Made by a program: the position numbers and the translations under genes | Notes under the pieces: model-generated | Told to the model about the DNA's origin: nothing | Databases searched by the model: none | Seen by the model: the letters and a program-made list of their open reading frames with translations, nothing else | IMG/VR virus record: IMGVR_UViG_3300042886_000434 | Coordinates: 1-44,367 of that record | Length of the DNA stretch: 44,367 nucleotides | Source of the DNA: a virus | Direction: 5' to 3' (one strand) | Shown here: piece after piece, positions 22,057 through 32,410 of the stretch | Layout: every line of letters begins with the position of its first letter | Position numbering within the stretch: the first letter of the stretch is position 1

Positions 22057-22131
22057 AAGTTAGAGGTTGCTTTGCCAGTAGCCACGAGCATTCCCCAAGA
22101 GAGCCCGACAACGTTCGGGCTCTTATTGTTT
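22057..22131 (+). ncRNA. Candidate small RNA (~75 nt)
   Basis: A short transcript is predicted between the promoter at 22022-22050 (+1 near 22057) and a strong terminator at 22100-22131. No start codon with a ribosome site or ORF of more than a few codons lies within it. It resembles in layout the small regulatory RNAs found near phage immunity regions (lambda OOP, P22 Sar), but its target is unknown. Confidence 0.45.
22100..22131 (+). terminator. Rho-independent terminator of the small RNA
   Basis: 9-bp stem AGAGCCCGA (22100-22108) with TCGGGCTCT (22115-22123), loop CAACGT, then TATTGTTT. Confidence 0.8.
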
Positions 22132-22191
22132 CAAGTTCTTAACTTTACCTCCATCCATGCACCAAAGTGTGGCTTTTATGTAGTGGATGCA

Positions 22192-22220
22192 TAAAAGAAA
22201 ACCCCACTCTGTGGTGGGGT
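22192..22220 (-). terminator. Leftward Rho-independent terminator
   Basis: On the minus strand ACCCCAC / GTGGGGT (22214-22220 with 22201-22207), then TTTCTTTT. It faces the small-RNA terminator and ends the leftward transcript from the promoter at 22430-22464. An adjacent inverted repeat CTTTTATG / CATAAAAG lies at 22173-22197. Confidence 0.7.
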
Positions 22221-22275
22221 CGCGTTTCCTCCGCCCGGCGCTGAGCATCCCCGTTCCACGCGACCCCTGCGCCGA

Positions 22276-22371
22276 TTAAGGGGCCGCGCTCAGATTCTTC
22301 TGTTTGAGCCTTTGCGTGCCTGGTGCCATTTGGCGACGAGGCTTAGATGCGCGCGATTCGTCACTGACCAT
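22276..22371 (-). CDS. Possible 31-aa basic peptide
   Basis: 31 codons, ATG at 22371 with GGGAG two bases upstream, basic (SKPRRQMAPGTQRLKQKN). It lies between the operator-controlled leftward promoter (22430-22464) and the leftward terminator (22192-22220), the only ORF of that short transcript with a plausible start. The transcript may instead be non-coding. Confidence 0.25.
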   Translation of the reverse strand: MVSDESRASKPRRQMAPGTQRLKQKNLSAAP

Positions 22372-22429
22372 CTCCCAGCCGGGGAATCCGGCGAATCTGC
22401 TAATTAGCTTGCTGATGCGTGCGACTATA

Positions 22430-22464
22430 GATAAAGCATTAGCATAAAGCAAATATATTCGCCA
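22430..22464 (-). promoter_or_regulatory. Leftward promoter with paired operators
   Basis: Operator GCAAATATATTCGC (22449-22462) and a half-site (22430-22443) 19 bp apart. On the minus strand -35 TGGCGA and -10 TAATGC are 17 bp apart, the arrangement seen at 6280, 11891 and 18260; TTGCTT-17-TATAGT is an overlapping alternative. The operators also border the rightward structured RNA and could affect it. Confidence 0.55.
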
Positions 22465-23222
22465 ATTGTGTGGCGCTAAGCACACACTGCCTCAAGCGAG
22501 GCGCTTCATCCAATCGCCGAAACTGCGGTCAGCGCCGTTGAACGCGAACACGCTTCGCACGGGTCGCGGCGATTGGATGAGGTGATCGGTTGCGTGCGCG
22601 CGGCCGACATGCTCTAGCCGGTGAGATGGCGAACCCCGGCGAATCTGTGCGCACAGAAGCTGACGGTGCCGGGAGGCACGCCGGAGAACGTAACCGGCTC
22701 CTTCACGCATGACGATCTAGGGCCTGCAATGTGGGGTAGAGCGGGCGGACTTTAGTGATGGCACACCCTAGTCGTCAGCCGTGAGGGACTACCACTTACC
22801 CGAGAGGTCGGTGCGGCTTGTCCGTCTGGCGCTTGGGGCCCTCGACGATGTGACACCCCGCTAGCTGTGCGTAAGCGCTGGAGCGGTTGAAATGGTTGGG
22901 CCGTTCGCGTCACTGGGGCGGACACGACGCCGAAGGAATAATCGGCCGCTTGGCTGGCGTAACCAGCCTCTTCACTTCTGCCGGTGATGCGTCACAACCC
23001 CGAGGGGCGGCAGACGTGAGGGTGACAGCCCAAACCAACCTTTGATGTCCGTAGCGATCCCAGAACAATCCGCATACGTGCGGGCGCCGGGTAGAGGACA
23101 TTGCTGCATGGATGCAGCTCCCAAGGTTTGGCCCCACGTAAGCCGTACGGGCTCATTAACCCGGCGCCGTGGTTCCCTCAATCCATTTGGATCGGTATGC
23201 GCTAAGGACGCGTCGGCTTAAG
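22463..23222 (+). ncRNA. Candidate large structured phage RNA (~0.76 kb)
   Basis: No gene fits this stretch, but it is dense with perfect hairpins: 22467-22472 with 22481-22486; 22489-22493 with 22498-22502; a 16-bp stem 22504-22519 with 22567-22582; 22666-22670 with 22675-22679 closing a GGGA (GNRA) loop; 22929-22933 with 22942-22946; 22952-22957 with 22963-22968; 23070-23074 with 23079-23083 closing a TACG (UNCG) loop; 23103-23108 with 23113-23118; 23141-23144 with 23150-23153. The tetraloops fit the plus strand. It precedes an HNH gene, two tRNA-Ser genes and a terminator. The setting resembles phage GOLLD/ROOL RNAs; no confident promoter was found. Confidence 0.55.
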
Positions 23223-23223
23223 A

Positions 23224-23742
23224 ATGAAATCGCCTGCTTCCATTCTTGACCTGAGCAAGAGAACCGTAACCAAGGTCATGAAGCGGCTGAACCTCGGCTG
23301 CTCAAACTGCGATTGGAATCTTGCTACCTGCGACATTCATCACATTCAGCCAAAGAGCAGGGGTGGAACTAATGATCACTCGAACCTTACTTATGTTTGC
23401 CCGAATTGCCATCGTCTGGCCCATGCTGGACTGCTGACAGCATTTGTCACCCTTGATCGGCAGATTGGCGATCGATGGAAGGACTGCTATTTCCCCGAGC
23501 GCGCAAAACGACAGTCTCGACCTTCTGACCATGCCAACCTCGGCAAATACATGGCCGAGAAGCGAGTGGTTGCAGACGAGCGAGCGCGAGTGGCCCTAGA
23601 AAGGCTAAAGACAAGTGGAATCGAATTCGGCAAGCGCGGATGGGTCAAGCGTGCATCGGTCGTCATTGGCATATCTCCGCAAAAGGTCGGTTGGTGGTTT
23701 AAGAGGTATGCCCCAGAATTCCTAGAAGTTCACGATCGCTAA
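23224..23742 (+). CDS. HNH endonuclease
   Basis: 172 residues. Zinc-binding C26 and C29 (CSNCDW), DIHH (37-40), N54, and the second pair C59/C62 with H63 (VCPNCHRLAH) form a complete HNH core. The C-terminal part (about 100-172) is basic and ends in a small helix-turn-helix-like region (RASVVIGISPQKVGWWFKRY). It begins at the end of the structured RNA and may be a free-standing homing endonuclease of this region. The ribosome site is weak. Confidence 0.85.
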   Translation: MKSPASILDLSKRTVTKVMKRLNLGCSNCDWNLATCDIHHIQPKSRGGTNDHSNLTYVCPNCHRLAHAGLLTAFVTLDRQIGDRWKDCYFPERAKRQSRPSDHANLGKYMAEKRVVADERARVALERLKTSGIEFGKRGWVKRASVVIGISPQKVGWWFKRYAPEFLEVHDR

Positions 23743-23790
23743 GTTGCTTCGGCTGGCTTGGTTCGATGCCAAGACGGTCCACCAGAACAC

Positions 23791-23881
23791 GGAAGAGTTA
23801 GCCGAATCGGCATAGCGGCAGCGGTCTTGAAAACCGAAGGCCCGAAAGGGTGTGTGAGTTCGAGTCCCACCTCTTCCGCCA
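23791..23881 (+). tRNA. tRNA-Ser (anticodon TGA)
   Basis: 91-nt class II tRNA: acceptor GGAAGAG / CTCTTCC, discriminator G, encoded CCA, anticodon loop CTTGAAA (anticodon at 23828-23830), long variable arm (GGCCCGAAAGGGT), T-loop TTCGAGT. Phage-encoded. Confidence 0.95.
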
Positions 23882-23885
23882 GTTT

Positions 23886-23975
23886 GGAAGGTTGCCAGAG
23901 AGGCAATGGGTCGGCTTGCTAAGCCGTAGCCGGTGCGCGAGCGCCGCGTGCGTTCGATCCGCACACCTTCCGCCA
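23886..23975 (+). tRNA. tRNA-Ser (anticodon GCT)
   Basis: 90-nt class II tRNA only 4 bases after the previous one: acceptor GGAAGGT / ACCTTCC, discriminator G, encoded CCA, anticodon loop TTGCTAA (anticodon 23918-23920), long variable arm, T-loop TTCGATC. Together the pair reads UCA/UCG-type and AGC/AGU serine codons. Confidence 0.95.
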
Positions 23976-24000
23976 TCCTCCCCTGCGCATCCGCGCATTT

Positions 24001-24026
24001 GGCCCGCGCTGAACGGGCCTTTTCTT
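24001..24026 (+). terminator. Rho-independent terminator after the tRNA-Ser genes
   Basis: 6-bp stem GGCCCG (24001-24006) with CGGGCC (24014-24019), then TTTTCTT. It closes the RNA-HNH-tRNA unit before the late genes. Confidence 0.75.
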
Positions 24027-24033
24027 ACACGAT

Positions 24034-24207
24034 ATGCCCCGGCCGCAACGCACCACACCGGATGACGAGATCATCCCCAACAACGGTTGGGCATGCAGCG
24101 TCCTACTGCTCCTGTATGACCAGGACGGCGAAGACGAGGTGGTCGGGGAGATTGGGCGGGAGGGGTGGTTGCACACGGAGGCCGGCATGGGCGGCGACGC
24201 ATCGTGA
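24034..24207 (+). CDS. Hypothetical small phage protein, 57 aa
   Basis: 57 residues, acidic middle (YDQDGEDEVVGEIGREGW). No recognised domain. Its stop overlaps the GTG start of the next gene (GTGA). It opens the rightward morphogenesis region directly after a terminator, so a promoter must lie nearby or inside that terminator region, but none is obvious. Confidence 0.5.
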   Translation: MPRPQRTTPDDEIIPNNGWACSVLLLLYDQDGEDEVVGEIGREGWLHTEAGMGGDAS

Positions 24208-24374
24208 GCCGGACGGCCAAGGGCGGCAAAGGCCCGGGATTCGAATACTGGACCGCGCGCCCCGGCAATCGCTGCGGCGGCACGATCAGTCCGAACGGCG
24301 GGAAACACACCAAGAAGCGCACGCACAAGGCGGAGCGGCAGATTGGCCGTCGGGACGCGCGGGAGACGCAATGA
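24204..24374 (+). CDS. Hypothetical small basic phage protein, 56 aa
   Basis: 56 residues from a GTG start at 24204 (GTGA overlap). Very basic, with GGKGPGFEYWTARPGNR and KRTHKAERQIGR, a pattern of small proteins often found before phage terminase genes. Its stop overlaps the next start (ATGA). Probably binds nucleic acid; function unknown. Confidence 0.6.
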   Translation: MSRTAKGGKGPGFEYWTARPGNRCGGTISPNGGKHTKKRTHKAERQIGRRDARETQ

Positions 24375-24673
24375 CGCAAGAACAGTTTCTGTACTGGCTG
24401 CAGGGCTTCGCCGAGCTGAGCGCCACGCCGCCGACCGCGGAGCAATGGAAGTCGATCCGCGAGCATCTGGCGCTGTGCTTCAAGAAGGTGACGCCACCGG
24501 TCCAGACCGGACTCGAGAAGGGAGCGCCTGACCCGATGGCCGGCAAGAGCGTCGAAGACTTCAGACGTGCCATGGAAGACTTGCGCAAGCATGGCGGTTC
24601 AGCATTGCCGCCATTTGATCGCGCGGGCATCCCCAACTGGCCCAATATCGACCGAGTAACCATCACATGCTGA
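24371..24673 (+). CDS. Hypothetical phage protein, 100 aa
   Basis: 100 residues from the ATG at 24371. The N-terminus TQEQFLYWLQGFAEL and QWKSIREHLALCFKKVTP match a small family often placed before the terminase in proteobacterial phages. Function unknown. Near-duplicated CACATGCTGAC motifs (about 24664-24692) straddle its stop codon. Confidence 0.65.
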   Translation: MTQEQFLYWLQGFAELSATPPTAEQWKSIREHLALCFKKVTPPVQTGLEKGAPDPMAGKSVEDFRRAMEDLRKHGGSALPPFDRAGIPNWPNIDRVTITC

Positions 24674-24709
24674 CTAACCGTCACATGCTGACACCAATCT
24701 GAATGAGCG

Positions 24710-25501
24710 ATGCCGCTATACCCAAATGACCAAGGCCAAGCCGCAGGCGCAATTCCAACCTACCTGGTAACGGGCGGCGCATCTGCTTCGCCATCAAATC
24801 CGATCGCCATCTATGACGGATATTTGCCGCCCGGCGTCAACACCTGGACAAGCGCAACGGCACTGAATGCTGCAGTGTCAATGAACACGGCCGGCATGGA
24901 TTCGGTCGCGATCACGATTCAGCCGAGCGGTACGATCACGGCCGGCGCGGTCACGTTTGAGGTATATGACGGCGCGAACTGGGTGCCAATCAAATGCGCC
25001 CGTGAGTCGAGCTACAACACTGACAGCACCTACAACCTCGCCGGCGCGAATTCCATCCAAGGGTGGACGGTGCCGGTGGCGGGGTTCCCCCAATTCCGCT
25101 ATCGCCTATCGGCGGCGCTGACTGGAACGACCCCGCAAGCGCTCATTACGACCATCGTGTCGTCTGCGCCGGATGTGTCCATCGTGACCGCCGGCCTGGA
25201 CCCACAACAAGCGTTGCATCCGGGTGCGCTGACGCTGCAGGCACAGCAGTTTCTCGCGATTGGCGCATCCTCGGCGCAATCGGCAGCGGTTCAGGCAACG
25301 ACCAACCGGGTTGTGCTGAGTGCGACGTCTGCGTGCTGGGTGGCGCTTGGCGCGAACCCGACCGCCTCTGCCGCCGCGGGGAGCATCTACGTCCCCGCCA
25401 ACTTCCCGATGCCGCCGATTGTGGTGACGCCAGGCGTGACCAAGATCGCTGTGATTCAGGCATCCGCTGCTGGGTCGCTTTCGATCATTGAGTCGGTGTA
25501 G
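24710..25501 (+). CDS. Predicted virion protein, beta-rich
   Basis: 263 residues, low in charge and rich in Ala, Thr, Ser and Val. Repeated beta-strand patterns with an internal VTFEVYDGANWVPIK module suggest a surface virion protein (decoration or fibre-like). It sits before the terminase, unusual for a tail fibre. No recognised domain. Confidence 0.55.
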   Translation: MPLYPNDQGQAAGAIPTYLVTGGASASPSNPIAIYDGYLPPGVNTWTSATALNAAVSMNTAGMDSVAITIQPSGTITAGAVTFEVYDGANWVPIKCARESSYNTDSTYNLAGANSIQGWTVPVAGFPQFRYRLSAALTGTTPQALITTIVSSAPDVSIVTAGLDPQQALHPGALTLQAQQFLAIGASSAQSAAVQATTNRVVLSATSACWVALGANPTASAAAGSIYVPANFPMPPIVVTPGVTKIAVIQASAAGSLSIIESV

Positions 25502-25615
25502 GGCTCGCTGGAAGATGGCGGCACGATAGTGTTTTTGCTATCGACGGGACTGAAAGATGTCAAATTTCTCGGGTGAGTATCCCAGGAATTGAGTGTCGCG
25601 ATAGGAAAAGACTAA

Positions 25616-26278
25616 ATGTCTCGCAAAAGGCGCGATCCTGAGGTGGAGGCCTTCGCGCGGCGCCCTCGGCCGCCCGGCGCTCTATTCGATGCTGAAAATT
25701 GGTTTCGGCGCTTCATGCCGGCTGATGGTGTGGCCGAATGGGTTGAAGCCTGCCTGATGCGCGAAGGCTCCCCGCTCCATAACGCCGATCACCAGCATCT
25801 AAGGGACGCCGACATCGCCTACCTTTGGGCGAACCAGCAGAACACGAGCAAGATGCGCCGCGTCGTCGGCCAGTGCGAGGAAGTGACGTTTCGTTCCGGT
25901 GCGTGGCAGAAAGGGCGCCAAGAGCAGCAGATGGAAGAGTGGTTCGGGCGTGTCCCAACCTACCTCATTACGTTTGATGCGCGGTACGCCGCAGAGTGCT
26001 CCGATCTGGAGTGGTGCGCGCTTGTGGAGCATGAGCTTTACCACATAGCCCAGCGCACGGATGAATTCGGGGCGCCGGCCTTCACCCAGGATGGGTATCC
26101 CAAGTTGGGGCTGCGCGGGCACGACGTGGAAGAGTTCGTCGGCATTGTCAGGCGCTATGGCGCGGGTGCCGGTGCAGGCGATACGGCCAAGTTGGTTGCC
26201 GCCGCGCAGAGGGATCCAGAAATTGGGGCGCTCAACATCGCACAGGCTTGTGGGACGTGCCTACTGAGGGCCGCGTAG
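25616..26278 (+). CDS. Putative phage metallopeptidase
   Basis: 220 residues. The zinc-protease motif HELYH (H139, E140, H143) follows a Trp/Cys-containing helix (DLEWCALVEHELYHIAQ), then a region with DGYPKLGLRGHDVEEFVG. It belongs to the 'putative phage metallopeptidase' family. Substrate unknown. A hairpin CGATAG / CTATCG lies in the 114-base gap before it. Confidence 0.7.
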   Translation: MSRKRRDPEVEAFARRPRPPGALFDAENWFRRFMPADGVAEWVEACLMREGSPLHNADHQHLRDADIAYLWANQQNTSKMRRVVGQCEEVTFRSGAWQKGRQEQQMEEWFGRVPTYLITFDARYAAECSDLEWCALVEHELYHIAQRTDEFGAPAFTQDGYPKLGLRGHDVEEFVGIVRRYGAGAGAGDTAKLVAAAQRDPEIGALNIAQACGTCLLRAA

Positions 26279-26309
26279 CTTTCCCTTCTCTTATACAGAA
26301 TTTCACATT

Positions 26310-26807
26310 ATGGCAACGCTCAATGATGACGTGAAGGCGTTCATCGTCCGGGCGCTGGCCTGCTTTGACGCCCCGACTGACGTTTGCCGTCAGGTGAAAG
26401 AGGAATTCGGCATCGAGGTCACGCGCCAGCAAGTCTCGGCGTATGACCCGAATCGGCGCATAGCGAAAGACCTCAGCGCAAAATGGCGTGCGGTTTTTGA
26501 TGAGACTCGAAAGAAGTTTCTCGACGACGTTTCGACCATCCCCATTGCCAACCAGGCGTTCCGTCTTCGCGCGTTGAATCGAATGTATGACCGTGTTCAA
26601 GGTCAGGGGAATATGGCGCTCGCCGCCCAACTCATTGAGCAGGCTGCCAAGGAATCGGGCGGGGCATTCACCAATCGCCGGGAGATGACCGGCAAGGATG
26701 GGGCTCCACTGATCCCGCCCAAGAGCGCGCAGGACATGACTGATGACGAACTCGCCGCCTACATTGGAGCAAGCGGCGCAAGAGCTGTGGATTCGCCGCA
26801 GGGCTAG
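26310..26807 (+). CDS. DUF2280 protein, likely small terminase
   Basis: 165 residues. TLNDDVKAFIVRALACFDAPTDVCRQVKEEFGIEVTRQQVSAYDPNR is DUF2280, a helix-turn-helix domain found directly before large terminase genes. It likely recognises the packaging site and loads the large subunit. Its end overlaps the large terminase start by 65 bases. Confidence 0.75.
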   Translation: MATLNDDVKAFIVRALACFDAPTDVCRQVKEEFGIEVTRQQVSAYDPNRRIAKDLSAKWRAVFDETRKKFLDDVSTIPIANQAFRLRALNRMYDRVQGQGNMALAAQLIEQAAKESGGAFTNRREMTGKDGAPLIPPKSAQDMTDDELAAYIGASGARAVDSPQG

Positions 26808-28287
26808 AGAGGATGTTCTCTCGTACGCTCAAGCGATCGAGATTCCCGGCAAGCCCGCCGGCGAAGATCCGGACACCGAATTCTTCGAGCCCATCGAAAC
26901 CACGATGGCGCAACACCACCGCCTCATTCTTGAGACGATGGAGCGGGTCAGCAAGACTCCGCATGGGCGGGCGATGTTCTTCATGCCGCCCGGGAGCGCG
27001 AAGAGCACGTACGCATCAGTGGTGTTCCCGTCGCGCTATCTCGGTGCGGAGAAGAATCGCAAGGTCATTCTCGCCAGCTATGGCGACGACCTGGCTCGCA
27101 AGATGGGGCGCCGCACGCGCTCGATCATCAAGCAAAAGCGGTTCAAGGGGATCTACGGCTGCGAATTGACGACTGAATCGTCGGCCGCGCAAGAGTTCTC
27201 GCTGACAAACGGCAGCGAGTACATCGCGACCGGCATTCTGGGCGGGGTCACTGGTAACCGCGCCAACGGGATCATCATCGATGATCCGGTGAAGGGCCGC
27301 GAACAGGCGGATTCGCCGACGATCCGTGACAAGACGTGGGATGCCTATAACGACGACCTGAAGACACGCCTGATTCCTGGCGGGTGGGTCGTTCTTATCC
27401 AGACGCGCTGGCACGAAGATGATCTAGCCGGCCGCATCCTTCCCGAAGACTGGAAGGGCGAAAGCGGCCCAATCCTGTGCCGCGACGGAAACGTCTGGGA
27501 AGTCGTCTGCCTGCAAGCGCGATGCGAGGTCCAGAACGACCCGCTCGGACGGAAGATCGGTGAGTACCTGTGGCCGCAGTGGTTCACAGAGAAACACTGG
27601 GCGCAGTTTCAGAACAACGTCCGCACGTGGGCGTCGCTCTATCAGCAGTTGCCGCGCCCGCTTGAGGGCACGCTGTTCAAGGTCGAAAACATGCTGGTCG
27701 ATGGCCAGCCTGTTCCGATGCCGAATGGGTGCGATGTGGTCTTTGCGGTGATCGACTCGGCTTTGAAGGTAGGCGATAAGAACGATGGAACGGCCGTCAC
27801 GTATGTGGCGCGCAACAAGTTCTTTGGACATCCGTTGACCATCATTGACTGGGATATCACGCAGATCGAATCCGATTTGATTGCGGATTGGTTCCCGTCT
27901 GTCATTGCGCGACTCGTCGAGCTCGGGAAGCTGACAGGCGCCCGAATGGGCGTGATCGGCGCCTTCGTGGAAGACAAAGGAAGCGGCATCACTTTGCTTC
28001 AGCGCGCGACTCGCAATGGCTGGCCCGCTCATGCCATCGACAGCAAGCTCACCTCAATGAGCAAGGACGCTCGCGGGACGGGCGTGTCCGATTTCGTGCA
28101 TCACGGCAAAGTCAAGATCGCCGACCACGCCTACAACAAGGTTCTGGAATACAAGGGCCGCACCCAAAACCATCTGCTAACCCAAGTATTCGGATATCGC
28201 CTTGGCGTGCCGAACCAATCGGACGATTTGTACGACACGACGGTCTATAGCATCGCCATCGGATTGGGTGATTCGGAAGGACTGTAA
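26743..28287 (+). CDS. Phage terminase large subunit
   Basis: 514-residue packaging motor. The ATPase domain has a Walker A-like PPGSAKST (82-89), a coupling-type region and the Walker B GIIIDDP (176-182). The C-terminal nuclease domain includes FAVIDSALK and an acidic EDKGSG segment. Pumps DNA into the prohead and cuts it. The start used overlaps the DUF2280 gene; the frame has no better downstream start before the ATPase motifs. Confidence 0.92.
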   Translation: MTNSPPTLEQAAQELWIRRRAREDVLSYAQAIEIPGKPAGEDPDTEFFEPIETTMAQHHRLILETMERVSKTPHGRAMFFMPPGSAKSTYASVVFPSRYLGAEKNRKVILASYGDDLARKMGRRTRSIIKQKRFKGIYGCELTTESSAAQEFSLTNGSEYIATGILGGVTGNRANGIIIDDPVKGREQADSPTIRDKTWDAYNDDLKTRLIPGGWVVLIQTRWHEDDLAGRILPEDWKGESGPILCRDGNVWEVVCLQARCEVQNDPLGRKIGEYLWPQWFTEKHWAQFQNNVRTWASLYQQLPRPLEGTLFKVENMLVDGQPVPMPNGCDVVFAVIDSALKVGDKNDGTAVTYVARNKFFGHPLTIIDWDITQIESDLIADWFPSVIARLVELGKLTGARMGVIGAFVEDKGSGITLLQRATRNGWPAHAIDSKLTSMSKDARGTGVSDFVHHGKVKIADHAYNKVLEYKGRTQNHLLTQVFGYRLGVPNQSDDLYDTTVYSIAIGLGDSEGL

Positions 28288-28320
28288 CGGCTGCTTTTGT
28301 GGCCGCACTAAAGCGACCAT

Positions 28321-29742
28321 ATGAGCGACAACAGCACCATCGTAATCCCGGGCTCTGCGCTCGGGACGGCTCTGACCGATCTGCTGATGGCCGACGAAAT
28401 GGAGCCGGGCTCCGATGTCAGCTATCAGCTCGCCAAGATCCTTTATCTCTACCATCCGCTTGGCGCCAAGATGGCCGAGTTGCCGGTTGAGATGGCGATG
28501 AGCCAGCCGCGAACCATCACGATTCCGGGTTCTCCTGAATCGACGGTCAGGGAGGCATTCGAGCGCGAATGGGCCGCACTTAATGCGAACGCTCTGATCT
28601 TCCAGACGAAGACGCTCTCCCGCATCTATGGGGTGGCCTCCCTCGCATATGGCGCCGAAGGGGTGCCGACTGATCGCCCGATCGACCCGAAGGATTTGCC
28701 GAGCCTTGATGTCTATTTCAATACGCTCGACCCGCTGAACACGGCCGGTAGTCTCGTCCTGAATCAGGACCCGAATGCACCGGACTTTCTGAAGCACGCA
28801 GCGATTGCGGTATCAGGAAAACCATACCACCGGTCACGCGCCGTCGTGGTGATGAACGAAAACCCGGTCTATCTCGGGTATTCGAATTCAGCGTTTGGCT
28901 ATGTCGGCCGCTCGGTCTATCAGCGTGCGCTTTTCCCGCTGAAGTCGTTCGTTCAGTCGATGATCACCGATGATCTGGTGACGCTCAAAGCGGGCTTGCT
29001 GATCGCCAAGATGAAGGGTGCGGGCAGCATCGTTGACAACCTGATGCTGTCGCTGGCCGGTAACAAGCGGCAAATGATCAAGGAGGCGCAGACCGGCAAT
29101 GTTCTGAATATCGATATCGCGGAAGACATCGAGACGCTGAACATGCAGAACACCGACGTCGCCATGACGACGGCGCGCAAGAACATCATCGAGAACATCG
29201 CCTCGGCGGCGAGAATGCCGGCGAAGTTGCTGTTGTCGGAATCCTATGCCGAGGGATTCGGCGAGGGATCGGAAGACGCGAAGGACATCGCGCGGTACAT
29301 CAGTGGCGTCCGCAAGGATATGCAACCGCTGTATGACTTCTTCGATCCGATCGTCATGCATCGGGCATGGAATCCTGAGTTCTACAAGACCATTCAGGAC
29401 CAGTTCCCGGAATACAAGAAGATCCCATACAACCGCGCTCTGTACGACTGGAAGAACGCCTTTCATGCTGAGTGGCCGAATCTTCTGGAAGAGCCCGAGT
29501 CGGAAAAGGCCAAGGGCGAAGATGTCAAGCTGAAGGCCATCATTGCGATGGTCGAAGTCATGTTGCCGCAGATGGACCCCGAGAACAAGGCGACTCTGCT
29601 GGACTGGGCTGCGTCAAACTTCAACGAGTGCAAAGCGCTGATCCAGCACCCGCTGCTGCTTGATATTCAGGCGCTGATTGATTACACGCCACCCCAACCG
29701 GTCGATCCTGTAGAGCCAAAGCCGTTCTCATCGGAGGCGTAA
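28321..29742 (+). CDS. Portal protein (DUF1073 family)
   Basis: 473 residues. It matches the DUF1073 type of portal, with GSALGTALTDLLMADEMEPG at the N-terminus and SESYAEGFGEGSEDAKDIARYISGVRKDMQPLYDFF in the core. Twelve copies form the ring where DNA enters. The position between terminase and head morphogenesis gene is canonical. Database names for this family sometimes mention Acb1 (anti-CBASS); that function is not implied here. Confidence 0.85.
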   Translation: MSDNSTIVIPGSALGTALTDLLMADEMEPGSDVSYQLAKILYLYHPLGAKMAELPVEMAMSQPRTITIPGSPESTVREAFEREWAALNANALIFQTKTLSRIYGVASLAYGAEGVPTDRPIDPKDLPSLDVYFNTLDPLNTAGSLVLNQDPNAPDFLKHAAIAVSGKPYHRSRAVVVMNENPVYLGYSNSAFGYVGRSVYQRALFPLKSFVQSMITDDLVTLKAGLLIAKMKGAGSIVDNLMLSLAGNKRQMIKEAQTGNVLNIDIAEDIETLNMQNTDVAMTTARKNIIENIASAARMPAKLLLSESYAEGFGEGSEDAKDIARYISGVRKDMQPLYDFFDPIVMHRAWNPEFYKTIQDQFPEYKKIPYNRALYDWKNAFHAEWPNLLEEPESEKAKGEDVKLKAIIAMVEVMLPQMDPENKATLLDWAASNFNECKALIQHPLLLDIQALIDYTPPQPVDPVEPKPFSSEA

Positions 29743-32408
<2,666 letters not shown>

Positions 32409-32410
32409 GC

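Noticed and set aside
23722-24058. Minus-strand ORFs across the tRNA-Ser pair
   Set aside because: Shadows of the two tRNA genes.
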